From Anaerolineales bacterium UBA2200 (GTDB taxonomy: Bacteria; Chloroflexota; Anaerolineae; UBA2200), in assembly GCA_002327925.1 (NCBI GenBank), contig DCVA01000036.1, forward strand, positions 1 to 64,000: a stretch of DNA of 64,000 bases, given 5' to 3'. Within the stretch, counting starts at the first letter, position 1. Each line of letters opens with the position of its first letter. Position numbers and translations under genes: made by a program. Below the pieces are notes generated by a model, which saw only the letters and a list, made by a program, of their open reading frames with translations, was not told where the DNA came from and ran no database searches. Positions 53,837 through 62,501 of the stretch are shown piece after piece.

Positions 53837-55018
53837 TCAACGAGGTGCCGCGTCCTGACGAGATGGCGCGGATTTGGGGCTCCAGCACGGAAGGATATCC
53901 AGGCCCCCGTCCGAAGTCACTCGCGTGGGCTTCCCGCCCGGGGCCAGCACCATCAGGTCGACTTCCCCCGTGCCATCCGGCCGGCTGTAGGCGATCCACT
54001 GGCCATCAGGCGAGACGGCCGGGTAGTACACCTCTGTCGATTCCGGATCGAGTAGCTGCCAGCTCGAAGCCGAGTCTTCCACTACCGAACGCATGAAGAG
54101 CCGGCCCTGCCATGTGGCCGGGTGCTCGCTGACCAGGGCGATGAGCTGCCCTTTATCCCCACCCGCCGATCTCCAATGCAGGTAGGAGACGTCGCCCGCG
54201 GGTGCACTGACGGAGTACTCCTCCGTACCATCGTCGACCAGCAGCACATGAATGCGATGGTCGGCCGTACTGTACGCCGCGATGCGCTGTCCGTCAGGCG
54301 ACCAGCAGGCCACGGTCGTGTACGGATCGCGGCGGATGAGCCCGCCTCCGCCGCTGATGTCCAGGAGACGAGCCATCACCTCCTGCGGTCCAGGCAGTCT
54401 GATCTGCACCAGCAGCTGCTGACCCGCCGGCGACCACGACATGCGCGTGTCCTCCGTGTTCCCGGCGGCCACTCGAACCGGCTCCGTACCATCCAGAGCA
54501 GCCAGATAGATGCCTGCTTCGTCAGCAGTGAAGGCACCATCCGCGTTGGCGTCCTCCGCCGCCCCGAAGGCAATCCTGTCCCCCTGCGGGGACCAGACGG
54601 GCGCGACGGCGAGCACGCGGGTGATGTGGCCGCTCACCGTGACGGCCTCCCGTCGACCTCTCGACAGGACGGAAACGGATCCAGTCATTCCCACCTGTTC
54701 CGAATCATCGGATGCACCACCAAGACGCAGGAAGGCCACAGCCGGGCCTGTACTCCCCGTGACTGCGGAAGAGCACGCGGGAAGGATATCTCCAAAGGCC
54801 GACCCGGCCAGTGCGCGGTTCTCTTCGCCACTCGCGCCGCAGGTGTAGAGCTGAAAGTCACCGTCTCGGTTGGACACATAGACCAACTCGTAGGCCGAGG
54901 CGTCCCCGGCCGACAGCACGGACCGGCTGTAGCGATACATACCGACCGTGACGCCCGCCAATCCGACGGCCACGATCAGCACCAATCCCCAGAGAACACG
55001 CTGCGCTCGTTCAGTCAC
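53837..55018 (-). CDS. Membrane-anchored exported beta-propeller (PD40/TolB-type) protein
   Basis: A 393-residue protein with an N-terminal anchor (VLWGLVLIVAVGLAGVTVGMY) and six or so PD40-like blades (YVSNRDGDFQLYTC, VWSPQGDRIAFG, SWSPAGQQLLVQ, CWSPDGQRIAAYS, AVSPDGQWIAYSR, CWSPKS). One blade has an EF-hand-like insert (DANADGAFTADE). It probably binds a protein or peptide outside the cell. It lies 32 bp after the permease-M28 fusion and 34 bp before the M28 gene, so it belongs to that operon and may be its assembly or substrate-binding factor. Confidence 0.82.
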   Translation of the reverse strand: MTERAQRVLWGLVLIVAVGLAGVTVGMYRYSRSVLSAGDASAYELVYVSNRDGDFQLYTCGASGEENRALAGSAFGDILPACSSAVTGSTGPAVAFLRLGGASDDSEQVGMTGSVSVLSRGRREAVTVSGHITRVLAVAPVWSPQGDRIAFGAAEDANADGAFTADEAGIYLAALDGTEPVRVAAGNTEDTRMSWSPAGQQLLVQIRLPGPQEVMARLLDISGGGGLIRRDPYTTVACWSPDGQRIAAYSTADHRIHVLLVDDGTEEYSVSAPAGDVSYLHWRSAGGDKGQLIALVSEHPATWQGRLFMRSVVEDSASSWQLLDPESTEVYYPAVSPDGQWIAYSRPDGTGEVDLMVLAPGGKPTRVTSDGGLDILPCWSPKSAPSRQDAAPR

Positions 55019-55050
55019 TTTCGGCCGTCTCCCTGCATGTCCCGGTAGGG

Positions 55051-57510
55051 CTAGTAGTCATATTCGCGACTCAACGTAATAAGGAGCAGGTTGATCGTCT
55101 GTCCTTCCTGGGCGATCAGAACCGGGTCCAGCTCGCCGACCACGTCGCTCGCCGATGGGAAACGGGCACCCTCCCATTCGATCTTGATCGCCGCCGACCC
55201 CAAAGCGCTCTCGTAGGGGTGCCACAAGAGCTCGCCATCGCGTGCGCTGACGCCGCTGGCCTCCGCACTACGGATCAGCAGATCGACCAGGTTGGCATCT
55301 CCGTCGGCCAACAGCTCTCCGCTGCCCCTCCCGAGGCCGCCCAGATTGACCACGGCGACGGTCTCCAGAGTGGAGTAGCGGGCATACTCATCGCGGTAGG
55401 CACTGGCTCCCGGGTACTGCCACTGCCCCCCGGCCCAGACAGCGAACATGATCGTGCGGCGCGGGTGGAAGCCGCTCGCTTTCCACAGTCTGAGCATCTC
55501 CAGCACGGTAGAGATGGGCGCGACTCCCTCGTTCGCGGCCTGCAGGACCCGGCCGTCCGCCAGGGCCCCGCCGCCGTCACAGTTCATCGACACGATCACC
55601 AGCTCTTTGTTCAACTGCGCGTCTGTCCCGCGGAGGACTCCCACCACCGAGGTCACCCGAGTCGGAGTCGGCTCGGAGAGTTGGACCGATATGCGAGCCA
55701 GGGTGCCCAGCTCCCGCGCCGCCCACTTTCGAGCGCCTTCGCAGGCAAGCACCGCCGGTGCGGAGAGCTGCTGGCTGCTGAGACCCAGAGAGTCGAGAAA
55801 ATCATCGGCGGCGGACGTCCCAAGGCGGATGACGGGCAGAAGGGGACGAACCGAGTACTCTCCACCCGGTTCGGCGTACTGCAATCGTGAGGCGAAATCC
55901 CTGTCCACCACGATGACGGCCGCAGCGCCCCGCAGCATGGCCTCCACGACGAAATCGACGGGCGCGGTGGCGGCCTCGTAGATGGCGATCCGGCCGCTCA
56001 GGTCGAGTCCACGCAAGTCCGCTGCGCTGAGGGAGGGACTGCAGAACGAGAGCCAGACGAGCTCGCCTGTCGCGGTTCCCGCGCCGCCGTGGCCGCTGAT
56101 GTCTACGCCAAAATCGTCGCGATAGGTGAACGTGCGCAAAAGGTCGCCATTCCTGTCAACTAACTCCAACCGAGGCTCCCCGAGCGGAGAGACCAGGGTT
56201 GTCGTCAAAGGCAGAGCGTACCCCGCGCTGGAGGCCAGCGGCTCCAGGCCGTACTCGGCAAAGCGGTCCGCGACATAGTCTGCCGCCAGCGAGGCTCCCG
56301 GCGATCCGGGCTCGCGGCCCCGCAAATCGGGCGAGCCAAGTACATCCGCGTGCGCCAGTGCGAGCGAGGAATCGAATCGCTGCGCCAGACTGGCGTAGGA
56401 GGGCGCCGGACCCACGTGAGTAATGATGTAGGCCGTGGCGGCCGCAACAAAAGCAATCACCAACACCATTCTCTTGCTGAGCAGGAAAGCTGTCCGGATG
56501 CCGCGCCGCTGGATCAGTCGCCGAAGCCCCTCACCCAGCAGGTTGAAACCGAGAACAGCGACAAAGAACGCTGCAGCAGGGTAGATGACCATCCAGGTCT
56601 TGCTGCGCGCGTACTGTCGCGCCCCTGCCATCATCGCCCCCCACTCCGGGATGTCCGGAATGTTGGCCACGGCCGTATCTCCCACCTGCACCCAGGTGCC
56701 GCCCCCGACATAGATCCCGATAAAGCCCAGCTCGCCGAGCATCATCAGCACGGCGCCCATCTCCAGCACGGCGATCACCACCAGAGAGGGCAGTACGTTG
56801 GGCAGTATGTGGCGCACCGCAATCTCGAGGCCGCTGAGGCCGATCACCCTGGCGCCCTCGATGAAAGGCTTGCGCCGGACGAGCATGAACTCACTGCGGA
56901 TGTACTGGGCGATCTCGCCCCAGCCCACGAGGCAGAGGGCGACGATGAATACGGCGATGCCCCTCTCGATGCCCAGGGCCAGGATCAAGATCATCCCGGT
57001 GAGCAGGCCAGGCAGGGCAGTAGTCCACTCAATCGTGCTCATAATCAGGCGGTCGAGCGGACCGCCCTCGCTCCAGCCAGCCAGCATTCCCAGAGCCGCG
57101 CCCAGCAGAATACGGGCCATGGCGATGAACAGGCAGGCGACGAGCGTGTTCCTGGTGCCATAGAGGAGCATGCTCAGAATGTCGCGTCCCCATTCGTCGC
57201 TCCCCAGCGGCAGCCCGGGCATCGGTGGGAAGGGCGGCGTGGTGAACTGGCCATCGATGATCATCGAGTTGCGCTGTCCGGCCAGGTAGGGGTTTTCCGG
57301 AGCCATCACAGGACCGAAGAGAACGATGCTGAAGAGAACCAGAACGATCAAGCAGCCGGCAATCAGGGGCAGACTGGCCTCAACGCGCCATCTGCGCCCC
57401 GGCGGCCTGCTCTCCGCATGCTCGAAGGGCTCTGGCGCCTCGATCGACTCAGACTGCAGCCAGGTGAGGTCAGGCTCAGCGCGCAAGGCGCGCCGCAGGC
57501 GGCTCAGCAT
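55051..57510 (-). CDS. DppC/OppC-type ABC permease fused to an external M28 peptidase-like domain without zinc ligands
   Basis: An 819-residue fusion. Residues 45-335 are a complete DppC-type permease: N-terminal OppC segment (LPLIAGCLIVLVLFSIVLFGPVMAPENPY), LGSDEWGRDILS, and the EAA coupling loop EGARVIGLSGLEIAVRHILPN (about 218-238). A seventh membrane segment (347-366) follows, which would carry the C-terminus outside. Residues 376-819 are an M28 fold with PA insert, opening RGREPGSPGASLAADYVADRFAEYGL, nearly identical in pattern to the two M28 copies of the neighbouring 1612-residue protein. The ligand motifs are replaced: SMNCDG for HxD, ANEGVA for DD, VWAGGQ for EE, VVNLGG for the Asp and ESALGS for DH. 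It is therefore probably not a peptidase but a tethered binding domain. Confidence 0.88.
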   Translation of the reverse strand: MLSRLRRALRAEPDLTWLQSESIEAPEPFEHAESRPPGRRWRVEASLPLIAGCLIVLVLFSIVLFGPVMAPENPYLAGQRNSMIIDGQFTTPPFPPMPGLPLGSDEWGRDILSMLLYGTRNTLVACLFIAMARILLGAALGMLAGWSEGGPLDRLIMSTIEWTTALPGLLTGMILILALGIERGIAVFIVALCLVGWGEIAQYIRSEFMLVRRKPFIEGARVIGLSGLEIAVRHILPNVLPSLVVIAVLEMGAVLMMLGELGFIGIYVGGGTWVQVGDTAVANIPDIPEWGAMMAGARQYARSKTWMVIYPAAAFFVAVLGFNLLGEGLRRLIQRRGIRTAFLLSKRMVLVIAFVAAATAYIITHVGPAPSYASLAQRFDSSLALAHADVLGSPDLRGREPGSPGASLAADYVADRFAEYGLEPLASSAGYALPLTTTLVSPLGEPRLELVDRNGDLLRTFTYRDDFGVDISGHGGAGTATGELVWLSFCSPSLSAADLRGLDLSGRIAIYEAATAPVDFVVEAMLRGAAAVIVVDRDFASRLQYAEPGGEYSVRPLLPVIRLGTSAADDFLDSLGLSSQQLSAPAVLACEGARKWAARELGTLARISVQLSEPTPTRVTSVVGVLRGTDAQLNKELVIVSMNCDGGGALADGRVLQAANEGVAPISTVLEMLRLWKASGFHPRRTIMFAVWAGGQWQYPGASAYRDEYARYSTLETVAVVNLGGLGRGSGELLADGDANLVDLLIRSAEASGVSARDGELLWHPYESALGSAAIKIEWEGARFPSASDVVGELDPVLIAQEGQTINLLLITLSREYDY

Positions 57511-57615
57511 GGGCGTACCCTGGAATGGTCGGAATCCCGGGCTTGCCGGCCGTGACGCAGGAAGAGGTCTGCGGCATGCCCGGTCTGGGGAAGGCCCGAG
57601 AATGCAGGGAGGCGC

Positions 57616-58530
57616 TCAGTCATCGACGGCCATCCTGAGTCGGGGGTCCAGGGCACGCGTGGCCAATTCGAGGAGCAGGTTCACCAGCATAAAGGTCAAT
57701 CCCAGCGCCAGAGCCAGGCTGATCACCAGATTCGTCTGTTGAGAGCGGATGGCGGTGAGCAGAGTGGACCCGAGTCCGGGCCAGCTGAAGAAGAGCTCGA
57801 CGACGGGAAGGCTGGCCAGCGAGAAACGCAGGGATACCCCCAGGGAGGTCAGTATGGGCACAGCCGCATTGGGCATGATGTGCTCCGCCCACACCTGGCG
57901 ACTGGGAAGCCCCTTGGCGTGCGCCGTACGCACATAGTCCTGGTCGGCCGCCTCGCTGAGCGAAAGGAAGGTGATGCGGGCCACCTGGGCAAGAGGGCGG
58001 GCCGCCAGCACCAGAGCGGGCAAAACCAGATGGGCATCCCAGCCAAAGCCGCCCACCGGCACCAGCCGCACGCCCGTACGTTGGTACCAGGTGATCTCGA
58101 TCACTTGCAGCACGAGCGCGGTGAAGAACGTTGGCAGGGAAATGCCGAGCAACGTGCCGGACATGAGCACAAGCGAGATGGGAGAGCCCTCGAGGACTGC
58201 CCCCAGGGTACCCGTGCCCACCCCCAGGATGGACGCGATGATGAGGGACACCAGCAAGAGCCCCAGACTCTTGACGTAGGTGTCGGCAACGAGGGCCCGC
58301 ACGGGAACGGCGATGCGCCGCCGGCCTACGGCCCGGTACACGGCGCCAAGATCCCCCCGCGCTAGCCGGGCCAGAAAGGAGGCGGAGTCCGACACAGAGT
58401 CGGCCACCAGGTCCAGGACGCTGCGATTGGGGGCATGGCGCATCAGACGCAGCCCCAGGGAGCAGAAGAGGATGATCGCCAGGCAGATGAGTACCGCGGA
58501 TATGAGGCGGCGAAATAGGAGATGTGTCAT
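57616..58530 (-). CDS. DppB/OppB-type ABC transporter permease
   Basis: A 304-residue permease of the peptide/nickel transporter family with six membrane segments. The EAA loop is DYVRTAHAKGLPSRQVWAEHIMPNA, and FSWPGLGSTLLTAIRSQQTNLV is the usual C-terminal block. DppB proteins open with LxRRLxxxxxxLxxxxxxxF as here. It is the first gene of the four-gene operon and pairs with the fused DppC downstream (105-bp gap). No ATPase or periplasmic/lipoprotein binding protein is adjacent. Confidence 0.9.
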   Translation of the reverse strand: MTHLLFRRLISAVLICLAIILFCSLGLRLMRHAPNRSVLDLVADSVSDSASFLARLARGDLGAVYRAVGRRRIAVPVRALVADTYVKSLGLLLVSLIIASILGVGTGTLGAVLEGSPISLVLMSGTLLGISLPTFFTALVLQVIEITWYQRTGVRLVPVGGFGWDAHLVLPALVLAARPLAQVARITFLSLSEAADQDYVRTAHAKGLPSRQVWAEHIMPNAAVPILTSLGVSLRFSLASLPVVELFFSWPGLGSTLLTAIRSQQTNLVISLALALGLTFMLVNLLLELATRALDPRLRMAVDD

Positions 58531-58562
58531 CGACGGTCGGGTTCCCGGCTAAGCATTCATAG

Positions 58563-58593
58563 ATTATACTCGAAACGGCGTGCTCGAGTTCAA
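58563..58593 (-). promoter_or_regulatory. Promoter for the permease / M28 operon
   Basis: Minus-strand TATAAT (58563-58568), a perfect -10 box, with TTGAAC (58588-58593) 19 bp upstream. The spacing is longer than ideal, so an activator may help. The leader would be about 27 bases. Confidence 0.55.
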
Positions 58594-58658
58594 TCCCGGG
58601 GGACGACCTCCGTCGATCCGCAGGCAGCCGCCAGTCCGATGGCTCGTAAGGCGGCGCT

Positions 58659-59867
58659 CTACAACCCTTTGGTCGTGTCTCGCAGCAGGCTGGCCAGCGC
58701 CTTCACCAGGACTTGCACGTCAGCCGGCGAGTTATAGGCCTGGATGGATACTCGCACCAGCTGCCTGCCCTGCCACTCGACGACCGGCACTTCAACGCCA
58801 TATTGACGGTACAGACCCTCCTGCAGCATGGTCGCATCGCAGGGCGGAAGGGGGAAAGACGCCATTTGTCCGTACCAGTCGCGCGAGTCCGGACACGGAG
58901 GGGTGAGACCGGTGAGATCCGACAGGCGCTGGCGGACATCTCGCAGCAAGGCGTGACAGCGGTCTCGTACGCGTGGCCAGTCGTGATCGGCCTGGAACTG
59001 GATTGCCGCAGGCACGGTCAGATATGCGGCAACATCGCGGGTTCCCTGCCACTCGTTCTCGTCAACGAATCGAGAGGGCCGCATGGTGTCCGCATCCCGA
59101 TTCCAGCCCCAGCTCACCACCAGCGGATCGATCATGCCCTGAACATCGCGGCGCGCAAAGAGGAAAGCCGATCCCTTGGGTGCACAGAGCCATTTGTGGC
59201 AGTTGCCCGAGTAGAAATCGGCCCCCAGACTGGCTAGATCCAGCGGTATCTGGCCGGGTGCATGGGCCCCATCGATCACAGTGGTGATGCCCGCCTCTCG
59301 AGCCAGGCGCACCAGGCCGGCAACCGGCAGCACCAGCGCTGTCGGCGAGGTGATATGACTGAGGAACAGCACCCTGGTGCGGGGGGTCACGCCTGACCAG
59401 ACCCACTCGACCACCTCATCTGCTGTGTGCACGGGCAGGGGAATGGTCCGTCTGACGTAGCTCGCTCCGCGGGCGCGACAGACCGACAACCAGGTGCGGT
59501 CGAGGGCACCGTACTCATGATCCGTGGTCAGCACCTCGTCGCCCGGCTGCAAGGTCAGCGAGCGCGCCACTGTGTTCAGGCCCGTGGTCGCGTTGGGCAC
59601 GAAAACCAGCTCGTCCGGGGAGCACTTGACATAGTCCGCCAACGTGGTACGCGCTTCGAGCATCATGGGAGCGAAGCGGCGCCCGAGGAACTCCACGGGC
59701 TGTTCTTCCAGCTCGCGCTGCCACTTTTGATAGCGCTCAAACACAGGGCGCGGGCAGGCGCCGAAAGAGCCGTGGTTGAGAAAGGTGATATCCAGGCGCA
59801 ACAGGAATTGCTGCCGTAGACTCGAGAACGACTCGGGTTGCGCCGACGCGGCGGGATGGCTGGCCAT
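58659..59867 (-). CDS. Class V aminotransferase-fold PLP enzyme (isopenicillin-N epimerase/CefD-like)
   Basis: A 402-residue PLP enzyme. FLNHGSFGACPRPV at the N-terminus, PNATTGLNTVARSL, IDGAHAPGQIPLDLASLGADFY and the PLP lysine in SGNCHKWLCAPKGSAFL are typical of the CefD/cysteine desulfurase-like branch. Candidate activities are amino-acid epimerisation or lyase reactions; the substrate is unknown. ATG 59867 has GAGGAG eight bases upstream and a promoter behind it; the longer frame would cross that promoter. Confidence 0.87.
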   Translation of the reverse strand: MASHPAASAQPESFSSLRQQFLLRLDITFLNHGSFGACPRPVFERYQKWQRELEEQPVEFLGRRFAPMMLEARTTLADYVKCSPDELVFVPNATTGLNTVARSLTLQPGDEVLTTDHEYGALDRTWLSVCRARGASYVRRTIPLPVHTADEVVEWVWSGVTPRTRVLFLSHITSPTALVLPVAGLVRLAREAGITTVIDGAHAPGQIPLDLASLGADFYSGNCHKWLCAPKGSAFLFARRDVQGMIDPLVVSWGWNRDADTMRPSRFVDENEWQGTRDVAAYLTVPAAIQFQADHDWPRVRDRCHALLRDVRQRLSDLTGLTPPCPDSRDWYGQMASFPLPPCDATMLQEGLYRQYGVEVPVVEWQGRQLVRVSIQAYNSPADVQVLVKALASLLRDTTKGL

Positions 59868-59895
59868 GGGTTTCGCTCCTCGTTCTGTGAAAACG

Positions 59896-59924
59896 AGTAT
59901 AGGCGGGGCACCAGCCCCGGTCAA
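59896..59924 (-). promoter_or_regulatory. Promoter for the aminotransferase gene with palindromic spacer
   Basis: Minus-strand TTGACC (59919-59924), 17 bp, TATACT (59896-59901). The spacer contains GGGGCTGGTGCCCC, a 5-bp-arm palindrome that would be a good operator position for a repressor. Confidence 0.75.
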
Positions 59925-59952
59925 CTGCGAAATGGGTCGGGCAAACAAGTGC

Positions 59953-59981
59953 TACGCGGACAGGGGATGCCTGTCCGCGTA
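59953..59981 (-). terminator. Terminator of the hcp operon
   Basis: A perfect 12-bp inverted repeat (TACGCGGACAGG / CCTGTCCGCGTA) with a 5-base loop, 27 bp after the hcp stop, followed on the minus strand by a T-rich stretch (CTTGTTTG). Its other side is the aminotransferase promoter. Confidence 0.75.
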
Positions 59982-60008
59982 ACAGAGGTTGTTGCGGCCT
60001 CGGGAGAG

Positions 60009-61664
60009 CTACTTGCCGGCGGCGATTGCCGCCACGTCCGCCTCAACTGTGGTGGTGGGCTTGATGTCAAAGTTCTTGACCAGTACCTTGAGCACGTTGG
60101 GCGACACGAAAGCGGGCAGGGTCGGGCCCAGGCGAATGTTCTTCACGCCCAGGCTGAGCAAGGCGAGCAACACAATCACGGCCTTCTGCTCATACCAGCC
60201 GATGTCATAGGAGATCGGCAGCTCGTTGGGGTGACTCACGCCAAAGGCCTCGGCCAGCTTGAGGGCGACGACCACCAGCGAGTAAGAGTCGTTGCACTGC
60301 CCCGCATCAAGGACGCGCGGTATGCCGCCGATGTCGCCCAGATCCAACTTGTTGTAGCGGTACTTGGCACAACCAGCAGTCAGGATGATCGTGTCCTGCG
60401 GCAGACTCTTGGCCACGTCGGTGAAGTACTGGCGCTCCTTGTGCCGTCCATCGCAGCCGGCCATCACGACAAAGCGCTTGAGTGCCCCGCTCTTGACCGC
60501 CGCAATGACCTTGTCGGCCACGCTGAGCACCGTCGCATGGGCGAAGCCGATCGGAATCGTGCCCTTCTCGAGCTGCACAGGGCTTTCGGACTGCAGCGCC
60601 TTGGCGATGACCGGGCCGAAATCCTTCTTGCCGCCGGCTGGTCGATCCGCGATATGCGGGACACCCGGGTAGCCGGCAGGCCCCGTGGTGAACAGGCGGC
60701 CCAGGTACGAGTCACGCGGCTTGACAAGGCAGTTGGTGGTCAGGAGAATCGCTCCCCCGAACTTGTCGAATTCCTCCTGCTGATGCCACCAGGAGCCGCC
60801 GTAGTTGCCCACCAGGTGAGCGTACTTCTTGAAAGCCGGGTAGGCATTGGCCGGAAGCATCTCGCCGTGCGTGTAGACGTTGACTCCCTTGTCCTTGGTC
60901 TGCTCCAGAAGCTCCTTCAGGTCGTGCAGGTCGTGCCCGCTGATCAGGATGGCAGGTCCGGGATGCACGCCGATGTTGACCTGGGTGGGCTCCGGATTGC
61001 CGTAGGTCTGGGTGTTGGCCTTGTCCAGCAGGGCCATCCCCGTGACGCCCATCTTGCCTGCCTTGAGCACTAGGGCTGTCAACTCATCACCGGTTGCCTG
61101 GTCATTGGTCGTCTCCAGCAAGGCCTCTTGCAGGAAGAACAGCAGCGAGTCATCCCGATGATCGAGCATGTAGGCATGATGAGTATAGGCCGCCAGGCCC
61201 TTGAGACCATAGATCAACAGCTCGCGCAGGGAGCGCACGTCCTCATTCAGATTGGTGTCGGAGCGAACACCCACGGTTGCTCCTTTGGCCACGAGCTCAT
61301 CGATGGTCCACGACCTGGGGGTCCAGGCCGCCATGTCAGGGGCGGCCTGGATCGAATCCTCCCCGGCCTGGGCCTTCAACCCGTCACGCAGGGTCACGGC
61401 GCGCTTGACCAGCTCGACGAAGCGCGCAGAGTCAAAGTTGGCGTTGGTGATCGTCGTGAACAGCCCCTCGGCAACGAAGAGGTCGGCCTCCGCTGTGGAC
61501 GCACCCTTCTGGCGTGCCGCAATCGCGTAGTACGAGAGACCTTTGAGTGACCAGATCAGCAGGTCCTGCAGCGCTGCGACCTCTGGCTCTTTGCCACAGA
61601 CCCCTCGAACCGTACAGCCCTGGTTCTTGGCCGTCTCCTGACACTGATAGCAGAACATCTCCAT
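60009..61664 (-). CDS. hcp: Hydroxylamine reductase / hybrid cluster protein
   Basis: A 551-residue prismane protein that reduces hydroxylamine and, in other bacteria, nitric oxide. The N-terminal cluster motif CYQCQETAKNQGCTVRGVC (C-x2-C-x8-C-x5-C) is the [4Fe-4S] type of strict anaerobes rather than the [2Fe-2S] type of enterics. Ligands of the hybrid cluster are seen in VNIGVHPGPAILISGHDL, THGEMLPA, LTTNCLVKP, VMAGCDGRHKERQYF, TAGCAKYRYNKL and LDAGQCNDSYS. A GAGAGGAG ribosome site precedes the ATG. It follows a methyltransferase and a ferredoxin gene on the same strand; the ferredoxin may be its electron donor. Confidence 0.94.
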   Translation of the reverse strand: MEMFCYQCQETAKNQGCTVRGVCGKEPEVAALQDLLIWSLKGLSYYAIAARQKGASTAEADLFVAEGLFTTITNANFDSARFVELVKRAVTLRDGLKAQAGEDSIQAAPDMAAWTPRSWTIDELVAKGATVGVRSDTNLNEDVRSLRELLIYGLKGLAAYTHHAYMLDHRDDSLLFFLQEALLETTNDQATGDELTALVLKAGKMGVTGMALLDKANTQTYGNPEPTQVNIGVHPGPAILISGHDLHDLKELLEQTKDKGVNVYTHGEMLPANAYPAFKKYAHLVGNYGGSWWHQQEEFDKFGGAILLTTNCLVKPRDSYLGRLFTTGPAGYPGVPHIADRPAGGKKDFGPVIAKALQSESPVQLEKGTIPIGFAHATVLSVADKVIAAVKSGALKRFVVMAGCDGRHKERQYFTDVAKSLPQDTIILTAGCAKYRYNKLDLGDIGGIPRVLDAGQCNDSYSLVVVALKLAEAFGVSHPNELPISYDIGWYEQKAVIVLLALLSLGVKNIRLGPTLPAFVSPNVLKVLVKNFDIKPTTTVEADVAAIAAGK

Positions 61665-61703
61665 TCTTCAGACTCCTCTCATAATCTGGAATTTGCGAAA
61701 GCA

Positions 61704-61718
61704 GGCGGATCTCCCGCC
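61704..61718 (-). terminator. Small hairpin between the methyltransferase and hcp genes
   Basis: A 5-bp stem (GGCGG / CCGCC) with a 5-base loop just after the methyltransferase stop. Too short to be more than an attenuator or processing site. Confidence 0.25.
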
Positions 61719-61721
61719 GAT

Positions 61722-62501
61722 TCACCGATGAAGGGCAGAGGTGACCATACCGCGTCTGGCGGTCAGAATCAGGTTTCCGCTGACGTCGACCTCGTAGGGC
61801 GAGCCGGTCATGTCTCCGAACACGCGCAGGTCATGGAACCCGGCCTGTGCGACTGCCGATTCGAGCTCGGCGCGTGGCTGAGGCCTCAACAAGGTGTGGC
61901 TCACGCGCTGGGTCCAGGCGTCGTCGCCCTGGCGCTGCAAAGTCAGTATGTTGAACCCGATCAGGCCATCCGATTGCCAGTCGTAGAAGCGCAGGAAAAG
62001 CCATTCCCTGTCGTCCTCGCGGTGGGATTGCGGCTCCATCCAGCGCTCTCGATGGGCCACGACCCGGTCGAAATTGCGATTCTGGATCAGCAGCAACCCC
62101 CCGGGCCGGAGACACTCAGCCATGTCGCCCAGCGCCGCGGCCAGCGAGGCAGGGTCGAGGAGGTGAGGCAGTGAATTGCCGAGGCAGATCAGGGCGTCGA
62201 AGCCCTCGCCCGTTCGTTCGCGCATCTCCCCAAAGCCGGCCACATGAAACGAGAGCGACAAATTCTCGTCGAGGGCGTTGCGCCTGGCCAGCTCGATCAT
62301 GGCAACGCTGGCATCGGCGCCAGTCACATCAAAGCCACGTTTGGCAAGCGCGATGGCATGCTGACCGCTGCCACAGGCGGCGTCCAGGACTTTCCGCGCC
62401 CCCGCTGCGTTCAGCTCCCGCTCCAGGAACGGCATCTCGTACGCCAGACGCGAGGGCCAGTTGACAAAGCGGTCATAGTCGTCGCTCAGCTCGTCGTACA
62501 C
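61722..62501 (-). CDS. Class I SAM-dependent methyltransferase
   Basis: A 259-residue small-molecule-type methyltransferase. Motif I is VLDAACGSGQHAIALAKRG with the acidic VTGADASVAM after it, motif II region FDALICLGNSLPHL, and LRPGGLLLIQNRNFD as motif III. The pattern resembles glycine/sarcosine N-methyltransferases, but the substrate is unknown. GTG 62501 has GGAGGTG six bases upstream and lies inside the ferredoxin 3-prime end (16-bp overlap), so the two are coupled. Confidence 0.87.
   Translation of the reverse strand: MYDELSDDYDRFVNWPSRLAYEMPFLERELNAAGARKVLDAACGSGQHAIALAKRGFDVTGADASVAMIELARRNALDENLSLSFHVAGFGEMRERTGEGFDALICLGNSLPHLLDPASLAAALGDMAECLRPGGLLLIQNRNFDRVVAHRERWMEPQSHREDDREWLFLRFYDWQSDGLIGFNILTLQRQGDDAWTQRVSHTLLRPQPRAELESAVAQAGFHDLRVFGDMTGSPYEVDVSGNLILTARRGMVTSALHR

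Noticed and set aside
56350..57555. 401-residue plus-strand frame
   Set aside because: Antisense to the permease part of the fusion; composition (very rich in His, Gln, Glu, Arg) is that of a reversed membrane-protein gene.
59838..61073. 411-residue plus-strand frame
   Set aside because: Antisense to hcp; no motif, and it runs through the hcp terminator.
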